Assembly (NCBI GenBank): GCA_029817715.1
Contig: JARUPY010000465.1
Coordinates: 4,267,501-4,331,500 of the forward strand
From: Melastoma dodecandrum
Lineage: Eukaryota; Streptophyta; Magnoliopsida; Myrtales; Melastomataceae
Direction of reading: 5' to 3'
DNA: 64,000 nucleotides
Translations under genes and position numbers: made by a program
Shown here: one piece after another, positions 47,590 through 60,154 of the stretch
How the letters are laid out: every line of letters begins with the position of its first letter
How positions within the stretch are numbered: position 1 is the stretch's first letter
Notes under the pieces: generated by a model
The model's input: the letters and a program-made list of their open reading frames with translations, nothing else
What the model was told of the DNA's origin: nothing
Database searches by the model: none

Positions 47590-49218
47590 ATGGCTTCTTC
47601 ACTGTCTCTACCGTCGCCTCTCGTCGCCCGCCACCTCGTCTTGTTTCCCAACCGCCACTTGGATGTTCCCAGGGCTGCCACCTTCTTCGTCAACTGCTCC
47701 GACCCTTCAATCTCCATCTCCACTGGGACCACGAACATCAACCCTCCTGTGGCGAAGAAGCGGAAGAGGTACCGGAAGCTTTACCCGGGAGAGGCCGAGG
47801 GCATCACCCAGGAGATGAGGTTCGTCGCCATGAGGCTTAGGAATGTTGACGGGAAGTACGTCCTCAAGAAGAATGCCGACAGAGGAGGCGAAAGCGGAGC
47901 TGGGGACAGTGAGAGCAAGACGGAGGAGGAAGAAGAAGAAGGAGAAGTGAAGGAACGCGGAGGAGAAGAGGATGGGGGCGGTGGCACTTGGAATCCCTCC
48001 CTCGAGGGTTTCGTCAAGTACTTGGTGGACAGTAAGGTCGTGTTCGAGACCATTGAGCGGATCGTCGACGAATCCAGCGACGTGGCTTGTGAGTTGTTAG
48101 GCACGCCTGCTAGGGTTTAGGGCCTTTGTGATTGGTTCAATTCGTTTGTTCTGCGGTTTTAATTGTTGTTGTTTAGTGTTGAGCGATAGTGCTTGGATGG
48201 TGCAGATGCGTATTTCCGAAGGACCGGATTGGAACGAACAGAGCGCCTCTCAAAGGATCTCGAATGGTTTTCTAGCCAGGGAGTCGCTCTTCCCCTCCCT
48301 GGAAATCCGGGGACTTTGTACTCCAAGTATTTGGAGGAGCTTGCGGAGAAAAGCGCCCCATTGTTCCTTTCTCACTTTTACAATGTTTATTTCTCACATA
48401 TTGCAGGAGGTCAAGTCATAGTAAGCCAGGTGAGATTGTTTCCCAGTCTATTTATTGTCTGCTTAATCGAACAAGAAATATCACTGAAATTGTAGTTGCC
48501 TCTCCATTTGTTGAGTTCTTAGATTGCTGCACTTGATGTTTCTTCGGTGTACTCTTTCGAATACCTGGCCATTGTAATAGACAGAAGATTTTGGATCATA
48601 ATATTCGCCATTCATAATGATTTTTCCCAGTTTGTCAAATCCTAGTGCATCCTTCTTGTGAGGAAATCATGGTTAAGAATCTGGTGGTGTTCTTATTAGT
48701 TATCTTATTATGTAGTTTCTGATGAAAATGTATTGTTTGGATGAGTACCTCAATTATATTGTATAAGTTCTCGGTACGGCCTTTGGCAGTATATACCTCC
48801 TTCTAAACCTAGACTGACCCATTTTTCTTTAAGCCTGGAAATAAACTTGCCCATGCTAGTTGTTAGTTTGTCGAGAATAGCAGAATGACTCCTCTAAATT
48901 TGTTCGTGTCAGGTATCGGACAAGATACTCGATGGGAGGGAATTGGAATTCTGTAAGTGGGATGGGGATGTGGAGATGTTGCTGAAGGGTGTTAGGGAGA
49001 ATCTCAACATGCTCAGCGAGGTAAAACGCTTGGGTTCTTTTATGTCGTGTGGGCCATAACTTCTTATGCGTAATCGGCGCCTGGCAAAGTAGACGTTCCA
49101 TGACTTAGCTTATGTTTTGATGCAGCACTGGGCCCGCCACGAGAAGAACAAGTGCTTGAAAGAAACAACCAAGTCGTTCCATTACATGGGGCAGATCGTG
49201 CGGCTGATCATTCTGTAA
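47590..49218 (+). CDS. HO2: Heme oxygenase-like protein HO2, chloroplastic (probably non-catalytic)
   Basis: Four exons (47590-48088, 48206-48429, 48913-49020, 49126-49218), 307 aa against about 299 for Arabidopsis HO2. A Ser-rich transit peptide is followed by the conserved EMRFVAMRL. In active plant HO1 proteins the next residue is the heme-ligand His; here it is Arg (MRLRNVDG), the hallmark of the HO2 group, reported to lack heme-ligating His and to bind protoporphyrin. An acidic low-complexity insert (Glu/Gly-rich, residues about 100-132) separates it from FVKYLVDSKVVFETIERIV, as in HO2. LERTERLSKDLEWF, FYNVYFSHIAGG and LEFCKWDGD follow. It may be a regulator in tetrapyrrole or phytochrome-chromophore metabolism (inference). 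Confidence 0.93.
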
Positions 49219-50527
49219 AGATCATCCAGTTCCGCTTAACTCAGCTCCAAAAGGCAAAGAGCACGTGAATTCCACCAATCCCTTTTGCAAGAAATCCGCA
49301 ACCTGCTTCCTCAATCCAACCTCAGCTGCTGGTATCCTGTCCTTGGTATGGTATGGTCACGGGAGAATTCACAAGAAGTCGGATTAGTAGCTTAAACCTA
49401 CTCCTAATACCGAATCGGGTTTGGTCATCTTCTTCGACATAATTAACTGGCAGAAAGTCCCATATCTTAGAAACCTCGTGCAGATGATGACATTCACATT
49501 GTGATAGCAACTAGAAAGTCTCATCTACCCCCACTTTCTCCCACCCATGGTCGTTTCTTCTACCTTGGGTCTTTTCTTGGTGCTTGTTCGGTCGGTGAAA
49601 AGGTCAGATCGAGATCAAATTGACTCGGCTATGCCGACACCAAGAGCATGTTTTGGGGTTGATGGGGGGGGTGGGGTCAAACAATGTGCTCTTGGAAGAG
49701 TCGGCCAAGTATTGATGGAAGCCTCCAATTTTTGACCCCAGAAAGAGGAAAAGAAGATTTCCCAACTCGGGTGTTGACCTCAAATTTGTCCATAGTAAAT
49801 AACAGTAAAAGGACATGCACCTCCTCGAATTACATGTCGATGTAGCAGCAAGTAAACTGTAGAAAGAAAAATGTCAAAGTTGTAGTGAGATTTATCCTCA
49901 CCATGTAAACCAACCAGAACAAATTCCGACCAAATATAAATGATGGGACGACCGAAATTGCCCCCTCAAGGGCAAATGCAACAAAACCCCACAAACACGC
50001 GTATAACAAAAGAAAAGGAAAACCCTGGAAAGGGGATTAGGAATTGAAATCCCTCCCGAGTGCCGTGTCTTCCCCAATCCCTCAAGTGGCGGCGCATCCC
50101 CAAAAACTGCCTCGACCTTGCCCTACTCACAACAACAACATCCCTTCACGGAAACTTCTCCCCCCTCCCTCATTCACATGCACACACTTCAATTCAAAAC
50201 CCCCAGTCCCATCCTACGTCTCACGTTGCCCTAACACCGCCCCATCCGACGGCCCAAATTCCCCCTCAAACCCAAGAAGCACCGTATCATCATCATCCTC
50301 CTCCCACAACAACAACAACATCGTCCTCTCTCTGTACTGTCCGTGCTCCACCTCTCTCCCCCTCGCCGACTTCAACCTGCTTCCCAAGATTCGATCTTTC
50401 CACCTACACGCCTCTCCTGGATCCTTCACGTTAACGACCCAGTTGCCCCAACTTCCCCAATTTAGTCAAACCGCCCCCCCCCCCCCCCCCCGAGTTTTTT
50501 TTTATTACTACAAGAGGGAACACAGAA
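49219..50527. other. HO2 3' flank and RBP47 promoter/leader
   Basis: No gene is supported. The leader of the following gene is CT-rich and contains an 18-base C run (50474-50491) about 36 bases before the ATG. Confidence 0.5.
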
Positions 50528-53030
50528 ATGCAAAACGGCGAATCGCCCGAGTCTAACAAGCAGCGGCAGGCGGCGGAGGAGAACAACGTCCGCCAGAACA
50601 GCCAGGCCCAGCAGCCGCAGAGCCACCCTCATTACCAGCACCAGAGGTGGCGGCCTCAGCATCCGCAGCCCTGGATGGCAATGCATCAGTATCCGCCGCC
50701 GGTCGCGATGCAGCAGTTCGCTGCGGGGGCACTTCCGAGACACTATTATGGTATGCAGTTCGTCGGGTACCATCACCTTCAGCCTGGGCATAACCAGCAG
50801 CAGCCGCAGCAAGCGATGGGCGCGGGTCAGAACCCGAGGTCGAGCCGGCAGCACAAGGGATCTGACAATGGGGAGGGTAATACCACGATCTGGGTCGGAG
50901 ATTTGCACCACTGGATGGACGAGAATTATCTCAACAGCTGCTTCGCATCCGCCGGCGAGGTAAATTTGTTTTATTTATTATTTTTTTTATAAAAATCGGT
51001 GCTCGTTGATGGAGTTAGATTTGACTTCTGCATGTCCTCCCCTGGAGGTGAATGACTTGATAGGGGAAGGGGATTGTTTGCAATTATGACAGAGAATGAA
51101 TGATTGATGGGTTGCCTAATTGGGTAATGTGCTTTTTGGAGAAATATTGGGATTTTTGGAGTTATTTTCAGGTTCTGTACTTTTTGTGCATCAATAGTGT
51201 CTCATAGTTGCAGGAAACAATGGCTGTCCATGTCTGTCCTGCTTTTTAGAAGAATCAGTTTTTCTGCACAGTTCATAGGAAGAACAGTCAATGGCCATAT
51301 AACAGGAGATTCCCTGCTGGTTGGTGTATTTTCTCCTCACTGATACGCAGTGATGATAAATTTGGTAGACCATAGTCCATTCAGTTGCTCTGATTTTTAA
51401 CTCTGGAGAAAGACGGACTTGATATTTTCTTCTCATTTCTGCATCTCCTTCTTATGGAGTTCTTTCTGCGGATCGGTCTCGAGAATTTTAATCACGTTGT
51501 ATTTTCCTGATGCGTTGTCTCCATGATTGTTTGACATGGTTCATCCTGGCAGCAGATTTCATCCATTAAGGTAATTAGGAACAAGCAGACTGGATTGTCG
51601 GAGGGATATGGTTTCGTGGAGTTCTTTACCCATGCTATGGCTGAGAAAGTACTACAGAACTACTCTGGCACTATGATGCCCAACGCGGAACAGCCTTTCC
51701 GTCTGAATTGGGCGTCGTTTAGCACCGGAGACAAGCACCCAGAGAACGGTTCAGATCTATCCATTTTTGTGGGAGATTTAGCTGCAGATGTTACCGATAG
51801 CTTATTGCATGAAACTTTTGCTAGCAAATACCCATCAGTCAAAGCTGCCAAAGTGGTCTTTGATGTTAACACTGGCCGCCCCAAAGGCTATGGTTTTGTG
51901 AGGTTTGGAGACAATGGTGAACGGTTGCAAGCCATGGCCGAAATGAATGGTGTGTATTGTTTGAGTAGGCCCATGCGCATTGCGGCCGCTACACCTAGGA
52001 AGACGTCTCTTTACCAGCAACAGTATTCACCACAAGGTAAATTTTTTTCTGGCATTTTGATTTGCCTCTTTGCACGAGACAATTCTAGTTTGTTGATTCT
52101 TTTGAGATGTATGCTTCTCAGTGTTTTCCCCCTCTCAGTATTCAGCCAATATATTAGAACTCTCCTATGTGTGTGGTACATAGGTGGCTATTTATCGAAT
52201 GGATCCCCTGCCAGAGCCTTTCAATCCGATGGAGAATCTACAAATACAACGGTGAAGGGTTTTTCTCTCATTTCTATTGTGTCAGTTTGTCAGTTCTTAT
52301 CTAATATTTTACTTATTTGTTCATCAATGATAGATATTTGTCGGAGGTCTTGATCCTAATGTCAGCGATGAAGCCCTGAGAGAACCATTTGCTCAATATG
52401 GAGAGGTAGTTTCTGTCAAAATACCCATGAACAAAGGTTGTGGATTCATTCAGTTTGCAAACAGGTAAAAAGTGGGAATTCTCTCCAATCCCCGTATCTC
52501 GCATGAGTTTGCTATGTTTGAATGGAATATTTCATTTCGGTTTCGCTCTGGTTGTCGTGTAACAGAGGTGATGCTGAGGAGGCATTGCAGAAGTTGAATG
52601 GGACTACAATCGGAAAGCAGATTGTACGTCTCTCCTGGGGCCGTAGTCCAGCCGTAAAGCAGGTAAAGTATTCGCATTTAATCTTACGATTATTCATCAA
52701 GATGCAACAGCGACGCGGATCAAATAAGATGTCTAGCGAGTGAGCAATTCATAAACTTCTCTATGGTTGATGAGGCCTAGCATCCTTTCTTATGAAAATC
52801 AAATTGCTCTGTTGGTTCTTGAGCTAACTAGCTCCTTTGTTGATTTCCAGTTTAGAGGTGACAGAGGGAACCAGTGGGGTGGACTAATGTACTACGGAGG
52901 ACAAGTTTACGATGGATACGGGTATGGTCTGCCGCCAGCTTATGACCCGGGAATGTATGCAGCCGCTGGATCTGCCTATGCAGCCTACCCCGCCGCCATG
53001 TACGGTGGTCACCAACAGCAAGTCAGCTGA
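50528..53030 (+). CDS. RBP47: RBP47-type RNA-binding protein, copy 1
   Basis: Nuclear oligouridylate/poly(A)-binding protein with three RRMs, related to RBP45/RBP47 and TIA-1; family members move to stress granules. Exons 50528-50959, 51556-52036, 52184-52251, 52334-52464, 52566-52662 and 52851-53030, 462 aa. A Gln/His-rich N-terminus (MQNGESPESNKQRQ...) is followed by RRM1 (TTIWVGDL, about residue 119; GYGFVEF), RRM2 (LSIFVGDL, about 212; GYGFVRF) and RRM3 (IFVGGLDP, about 328; GCGFIQF), and a Gly/Tyr/Ala-rich tail ending HQQQVS. The exon 2 acceptor is a tandem GGCAGCAG, so an extra Gln may be included in some transcripts. The next gene downstream is a close paralogue. Confidence 0.94.
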
Positions 53031-53837
53031 GTTAAACCTCTCCTGCAAAGAACCATAAAAAAGATTGCCCTTTTTTCTCTTTATTTTCTTATCTTTTTCT
53101 CAGTTTGAAGAGAACAGCGTCTTCTATCCATTCATTCATTGATGGAGCAGAATTTTGTTAGACCGATTTATGGTCTTAGGGTGGATCTGTTCTAAAGCAA
53201 TGCCTTAACTGGCACTGAGTCTGCGATTGCGGGATTTTCCTTAAGCTTTAACATAGCCTTGCTCCTGCGCCCGTGTCTCTGTGATGCAGCCATCAGGAGC
53301 CCCTCCGGGCGATGAAAGATGCCACCGGGTTGCCATTGGTTAAATAATTTGCAGATTACTCAAAGGTTTAGTGTGGTTAGGATTAGACTAGGATGAGGAA
53401 TGAATGCTACAAAACCAACATTTGGGTCCAAAGGCCGAAGGGACATGAATGCAGTCCCATGGAACCGAACTGAAACCAACAAGGACAAGGAGAAACGGAC
53501 AAAAGCAAAACCTAACAACAACATAAACAGATGCATATGAATCCCCAACCCCAACAGATGTGGCGGCGCAGGCTCAACCCCCATCAACTCTCCCTGCAGT
53601 AATAGCATCATCATCTGCAACTTCCTCACATCCGACGGTTCACGTTTACCATACACCTCATCTGACGGCCAGTATCCCACCTCGGACCTTTTCCCACCAG
53701 TCTTGCATCTGGGTACTTCCATCTTCGGCTCAAGATTTCACCTTACCCTGACAAGACCGTCGGGATTCACTTCCCTTGAAAGACCCAGTTGCCCGAAACC
53801 ACGTGGAATTCGGATTCGCTCGTCACGACGGGAGAAA
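53031..53837. other. Region between the two RBP47 copies
   Basis: 3' UTR of copy 1 and promoter/leader of copy 2. No other gene is seen. It is not obviously duplicated from the copy 1 upstream region, beyond a CT-rich leader and a CAG-AACG start context. Confidence 0.5.
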
Positions 53838-56116
53838 ATGCAGAACGGTGAGTCCACGGTTTCTAGCGAGCAGCGGCGGGAGTTGTCTCCGGCCGCTGCC
53901 GCGGCAGAAGAGAGCAACGGCCATCAGAACAGCCGTACCCCACCGCTTCAGAACCATGGCCATTATCAGAAGCAGAGATGGCGGTCGCCGCTTCAGCAGC
54001 CGTGGATGGCATTGCATCAGTACCCGGCACCGGTCATGATGCAGCAGTTCGCCGCGGGGGCGATGCCACGACATTATTACGGTATGCAGTTCGTTGGGTA
54101 CCATCATCTTCAACAGGCACATAATAGGCCGCAAGGGACGGGTGGAGGCCAGAAACAGAGGCTGAGCAGGCAGGACAAGGGATCTAACGATGGGGAGAGC
54201 AATACGACGATCTGGGTCGGCGATTTGCACCAGTGGATGGACGAGAATTATCTTCATGGCTGTTTCGCATCAGACGGAGAGGTAATTGAGCTCTCTTCAC
54301 GTGTAGTTAAGGACGGTATTCGAAATTAATAGGCTACTTCGATCTGATAGTTGTGAACAATTGCCTGTAAAGGAAATGGCAACCTGGAAAGAATATTTGG
54401 CGATGCGAAAGGCTGGTTGATGTTTGCTTTTGCCGATATGGGATGAGAGTTTCTTCTTTCTTTCTGGGCGGCAACTAGTTTGATGTCTCATTTGGCCCAA
54501 TAAATTGCCGTCGATAATGGTTTGTTTATCATTTGGTGAAGATGGTTTTTGAATTGTCCACGGTCAACAATTCATTCTGGCTTGGTTTGATGATGAGGAA
54601 GTACTGTAGGTGTGCCTAACGGAACTTTTCACCACGTTGGGTTTCTTAGGATTGTTTAACCCCTTGAAAAATTTTTTTATTGCGAGATTTGTTCTATCTA
54701 TCTGCAGATTGCAGCATTGTTCAGAGTTCTTTGATGCAGTTCATCTTTTCTGCAGATTGCATCCATCAAGGTGATTAGGAACAAACACACGGGATTATCC
54801 GAGGGCTATGGATTTGTGGAATTCTTTACGCATGCCATAGCTGAAAAAGTACTACAAAACTACACTGGGACTGTGATGCCTGATGCTGAACAGCCTTTCC
54901 GTCTGAATTGGGCATCGTTTAACACAGGGGACAAGCACCCGAAGAACAGTTCCGAGCTGTCGATTTTTGTAGGAGATTTAGCTGCTGATGTTACTGATAG
55001 CTTATTGCACGAGACGTTCTCTAGTAAATACCCTTCTATCAAGGCGGCCAAAGTGGTCTTTGATGCCAACACAGGGCGATCCAAAGGATATGGTTTTGTG
55101 AGGTTTGGAGATGACAACGAACGGTCACAGGCTATGTCAGAAATGAATGGTGTGTATTGTTTGAGTAGGCCTATGCGCATTGGTGCTGCTACACCAAGGA
55201 AGACATCTCCCTACCCCCAACAGTATTCATCTCAAGGTAATTTACCGGTTAACCACAACTTTGTAGCCTGTTTCAATCGTCTTTTTCTTTGAGTGAGTGC
55301 AACTTTATGAATGATATGTTTTATTCACGGAATTGTGCCCTATGTAAGCATAGGCATTCGACTTCTCTGATGCCCTTCTTGCTGCGGTATAGGTGGCTAT
55401 TTATCCAGTCGTTCCCCAGCTAGAGGCGGCCTTTCTGATGGAGAATCTGCAAATACAACAGTAAGGAATTCATCTTTTTATTCTTGACATGTCGACATGG
55501 TAATCTTTGTTTCCTTAACTTAATTATTCATTAATTATAGATATTTGTCGGGGGGCTTGATCCTGATGTTAGTGATGAAGATCTGAGACAACCCTTCTCC
55601 CAGTATGGAGAAATAGTCTCTGTCAAGATACCTATGAACAAAGGCTGTGGGTTCATTCAGTTTGCCAACAGGTAAAACGACTAATCTCTGCGATCCACAT
55701 CTCCCGTATCCAAGTTCAACAGAACCAATTAAATTTTAATTACACGGTACGTCATTCTGATAGAAACGACGCTGAGGAGGCGCTGCAGAAGCTGAATGGG
55801 ACAACAATAGGAAAACAGAGTGTCCGTCTCTCCTGGGGCCGTTATCCGGCAGCAAAACAGGTAAAATGCGCTCAAGTGTTAAGTTATGTATCTCTTTTGT
55901 TTTTGGCCTTAGTATCTCTTTTTTTTTTTCAATTTGCAGTTTAGAGCTGATGTAGGAAACCAATGGGGTCCAATGTATTATGGAGGCCAAGCTTACGATG
56001 GTTACGAGTACGGGTTGCCACTTGCCTTTGACCCTGGAATGTATGCAGCGGCTGCTGGCTCTGCCTACGCGGCTTACCCTGTGATGTATGGAGTCCACCA
56101 ACAGCAAGTCAGTTGA
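53838..56116 (+). CDS. RBP47: RBP47-type RNA-binding protein, copy 2
   Basis: Tandem paralogue of the gene just upstream, same strand. Exons 53838-54281, 54756-55236, 55393-55460, 55541-55671, 55764-55860 and 55940-56116, 465 aa. Exons 2 to 5 have exactly the same lengths as in copy 1 (481, 68, 131, 97), while introns differ freely. RNP motifs are intact: IWVGDL/GYGFVEF, IFVGDL/GYGFVRF, IFVGGLDP/GCGFIQF. Coding differences are mostly in the Gln-rich N-terminus (QQRRELSPAAAAAEE) and the linker before RRM3 (SSRSPARGGLSD). Both copies look functional. Confidence 0.94.
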
Positions 56117-56779
56117 CAGGGAAGAACGGCATGGATGGATCCGCTGGTCCGCTGCAAATCGCTCTATCCGTCCATTGACTGGACAGAATTTTGTTCTAAT
56201 AATTTTTCGTCCACGAGATAAAGTCCGCCCGATTATGCGGGGAGTTTGGAACTTTTACAGTGTGTGTGTTGCAAAAAAGTGCACGGTGATATGCAAAAAT
56301 CTAACATTCTTTCGTTCTTGCAGTTCCCGATTGGCTTGTTCAACTGGAGATGTGTCGCTGACCGTTTTTGACGGTCGACTGATAACTGGCGTAGGGAATG
56401 GCAGCCAGCAATCATGTGACGGCGGTGAGCAAGGTTTTAGGGTGACCAGGTTCTAGAATTTACCGACAATCTTGCGGTTCAAAAAACCACTCTTTAAATA
56501 TAAATAACAGAATAAATTATATATTTAAATATATTAAGTCGGGCTCAAAATTGCTTCAGAAGTGAGAAGCTGAAATCAGTTTTCAAAACATTTAGAAACT
56601 ACTAGCCTATCCCTCGTACTTAATTGCATACAAAATTACATAATTCACCACCGGACAAGGCAAATTGCCTACGCCGCCGTATAGGAGAGCCAGTCATTTT
56701 TTTGTTAAGGAAGAAGAAATAAGAGTCTTCGTCGGGATACCCGACAAAGGGTCTCTGTTCTTTTGTCATCGTCAATCCC
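56117..56779. other. RBP47 copy 2 3' flank and UROS promoter
   Basis: No gene recognised. AT-rich near 56500-56650. Confidence 0.5.
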
Positions 56780-59636
56780 ATGGCGTCCCGCCTCTCATCT
56801 TCCTTGTCTTCCTCCTGCCTTCCGCTTTACTCGCACCGTGGTTGCGGGATCACGAGAATCGCCTCAGCCGCGACTTCTTCTCACTCGAGGGTGATTCGCG
56901 CCTCCTCCAAGTCCAGAAGAGCGGTGGTCACCAGGGAGCGCGGCAAGAACGATAAGATCGTTCAGGCTCTGGTGCGGTCCCTTGTTCTTCAATTTCTTCT
57001 TGAGAAGCGGGCAGTGCTAAGTTTTCGTCGTTTAAAGGGTCTGTTGTGATTAGTGTTTCCAAATTCTGGTTAATGCGAGCTCATTTCGGTGGTTCCTCGT
57101 CCTCGAGCGGATTCTCCGACTGCGATTCTGAAACAATGTATCTTGTGTCCCACCAAATCCGGGTGGGTAGACCAGGGTACCGATAGAAATTCTAGGAACT
57201 TAGATTTTCAGCACCATTGTTCCCTGACAACCTCGTCAGGGAAAAGATTTGTCCTTCCTTTTCCATTTTTTCTGGCAACATAGTCCGAGCTTGTTCTCAT
57301 GGATGTTGTTTGTCATCATGGACAGAGCAAACACGATGTTGATTGCTTGGAGCTTCCCCTTGTGGCACATGCACCTGGACCTGACCTTGATCGGCTGCCT
57401 TCCGTCCTGACTGGTAATTTTTAACGGCTAAAATCAGGAAACCATTCAGTCAACTTGCGTTTGATGTGCGAAACTTGCATTCACACAACAGATGGAATGG
57501 ACATTTGCATGTTAACCATTAATATACCTGGTCTATTGAAAGGGAAAATTACCAGTAAAATGTGGGATTTCAATCTTCCTCAGGATTATCGCGCCTCGTG
57601 AAAGTTATTCTGTAGTTTATTATTATTGTCTAAGGTGGCATGTGTGTGTGTGTGGCTATGTAAGTTCATTAGATTCCCTTGGTTGGTTCTTTGGCAGCTG
57701 ATGATCCATTTGACTGGATTGTGATTACATCCCCAGAAGCTGGTAAAGTCTTTCTGAATGCATGGAAGTAAGCTGACAGCTCTCCCTGGCTAATACGGAG
57801 TGAACATCAAGTAGAAGATTGAATGGAAAGCAACAATTTATTCTTCATTATCCATCGTAGGGCTGCTGGAAGTCCAAAAGTAAAAATTGGAGTTGTTGGA
57901 GCTGGTACAGCAAGCGTTTTTAAGGAAGTTGTGCGCTCAGATCATCCTCTGAGTGTTGCTTTCACTCCATCCAAAGGTATACATGTGATGAAGCTTCTAA
58001 TTATTCTAATGCTCAATGTTATCTTTATCCTGTTCTCTATGATGGCCAATAATGAAATTGGAGTTTCAGGTTGGCTGTTGACCTGTTGTGTCTCAGAATG
58101 AGGTTTTGTTTCTGAGCTCTTGATGTTAACAATGGAAATTTACCCTTCAGCTACTGGAAAAGTGTTGGCATCAGAACTTCCATTTAATGGAAATGATAAC
58201 GGCAGAGTGTTATATCCAGCTTCAGCAAAAGCCGGGAATGAAATTGGTATACCACCAACATAGTATATTTTAACTTTATCCTTATCTAGTGCCCTATGAA
58301 TTTCTCAATGCTATGTGCGTGGTTGTTTATTGGATTTTCTATTCCCCCTCAATGCATTTCTTGGTCATTTATTTTCCCTCATCTTTTCTTAGTTTTTGAC
58401 ATTTTCTTGTAATGGTTAGAACTCTTACACTTCCTCATTGTTAATTTTCAGAAGAGGGTTTGTCTGCTCGTGGGTTTCATGTGACAAGGTTAAATACCTA
58501 CACAACGGTAGGGTGCGTGATTTTTTCTTCTGAGCTTACCCTGCTGGCTTTTTAGTTTTTACGAGTGAGTTCTATATCAGCTGTGAACTCAGTCATTGAC
58601 ATTTCCCTTATGCTCATCATGTGAAGGCTTCACTCCCTGTGGGATTCTTCTGCCAATTGACCCGGATGTTGTCCCTTAGTTGTCGGTTATAAATCAATTT
58701 GTAGGGTGCATTTCTCTTGCATTAGCATCACCAAACCCGTAGCTGCAGTGGCTTTGTTTAGGGTAAAAGTTAGTGGATGAGTTTCTTGTTGAGATTGAGA
58801 AGAAAGTGAGGTAAATGAATATTGGATGAATAATGGCCTATTTGCAGAGCACGTGGATTTTATATGTTAGGACTGCTTAAAATTGTTCCATATTTGTTAT
58901 TTCTATTGCATGCAGGTACCTGTTGACCATGTTGAACCAATAGTTCTAGAAGAGGCACTATCAGCCCCAGTTGTGGCAATTGCTTCCCCTTCTGCGTTGC
59001 GGTAAGTAATCATCACGGCCGGGGCCTTCTCGTCACGCTCATAATCATCACAGCTGGGGCCTTCTTGTGATGTTCACTGTGTTTCTCACTGCAATCTCTC
59101 GCTCTCATTGCTTTCTCAATAACATCTGCCCAGTGCTTGTTAGCAAGTCTGATCCTGTTCAAAGTCGCTTCCCATGATTTGCTTCTTACATTAACCCCAT
59201 CCCCCAACCCCTGTTACAATAGGGCATGGGCCAATCTTATACACGATTCGTGGCCGTGGTCCCATTCACTCGCTTGCATCGGGGAGACAACAGCTTCAGC
59301 TGCTAAAAAGCTTGGGTTCACAAAGGTCTTCTACCCTAAATTTCCTGGCCTTGAAGGGTAAGCGTTTGCATTTAATCCTTTAGCGTACGGTTTCTTTCCG
59401 TAGAGAGCAATCTTGGTCACCAACAACAGAACTATATTAATGGAACTTGTGGCGAAATTTTGCTATTTCTTTTCTCCCTTGGGTTAGACTCGGGCGTACT
59501 TATTGTCGGATCATGGTTACGTACAATCAGGGCGTAGAGAGACATATGACATTGCCTGTAGTTATTTCTTATTCCTAGCAGATGGGTGACTAGCCTTCTT
59601 GAAGCCTTGGAAGAGGAGGAGAAGCAACAGCAATAG
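56780..59636 (+). CDS. UROS: Uroporphyrinogen-III synthase, chloroplastic
   Basis: Closes hydroxymethylbilane with inversion of ring D to give uroporphyrinogen III, the last step common to chlorophyll, heme and siroheme, in plastids. Nine exons: 56780-56971, 57326-57413, 57698-57767, 57861-57976, 58151-58246, 58452-58507, 58916-59001, 59223-59357 and 59582-59636, 297 aa. A Ser/Arg-rich transit peptide opens the protein. Family text: [105 protein letters not shown]. The last exon codes [18 protein letters not shown] and is present twice in tandem; the first copy is used here. Confidence 0.93.
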
Positions 59637-59712
59637 GATTTCTTATTCCTAGCAGATGGGTGACTAGCCTTCTTGAAGCCTTGGAAGAGGAGGAGAAGCA
59701 ACAGCAATAGGA
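59564..59712 (+). repeat. 74-bp tandem duplication of the last UROS exon
   Basis: From ATTTCTTATTCCTAGCAG through the coding sequence and stop, the block is repeated with a 74-bp period; ATGGGTGACTAGCC starts at 59582 and again at 59656. Each copy contains a usable CAG acceptor, the last 18 codons and the TAG. The copies look identical, so the duplication is recent, and splicing to either gives the same protein. Confidence 0.92.
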
Positions 59713-60081
59713 TGACTAGACCCAATATTTGACCCGATTCTCGGAATCTACCCGGGGCCTCTGGTACGAAGGAATGCAATTGCTCGGCCGACTGTCTCGT
59801 ACTAATGGCCCCATGATCCTCAAGGCTAGGGAAGGGGACAGTTTGCGTTTTGTTTTTTCGTAAGGACTGACCCCTGTTATTTGTTGCCTTTTCGGCAGCA
59901 AGCCATGCTCTTTGTTGGCTGTCATTGAGTTTGTATGTAACGGAAGCGTTTTTGTTGCCTAACATGAGCGGAATCTTTCGTAAAAATTAGGTCACGCTTT
60001 CGATTGTTACCATGGTGAAGGGCAAGTGCATTAAAATTTGAAGTTTTTATATAATATTTGAACCACTAATGGACACGAGCA
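59713..60081. other. UROS 3' flank
   Basis: No gene recognised. Confidence 0.5.
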
Positions 60082-60086
60082 GCGGG

Positions 60087-60129
<43 letters not shown>

Positions 60130-60154
60130 GCGTGTTCGATCCACGCTCACCGCA
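60082..60154 (+). tRNA. tRNA-Phe (GAA)
   Basis: 73-nt tRNA. The acceptor stem GCGGGGA pairs with TCACCGC-type 3' sequence, the D-loop is TAGCTCAGTTGGGAGAGC, the anticodon GAA is at 60115-60117 in ACTGAAGAT, and the T-arm contains GTTCGATCC. It is followed by a T-rich stretch (60164-60174) suited to Pol III termination. It matches plant cytosolic tRNA-Phe as I remember it. Confidence 0.95.
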
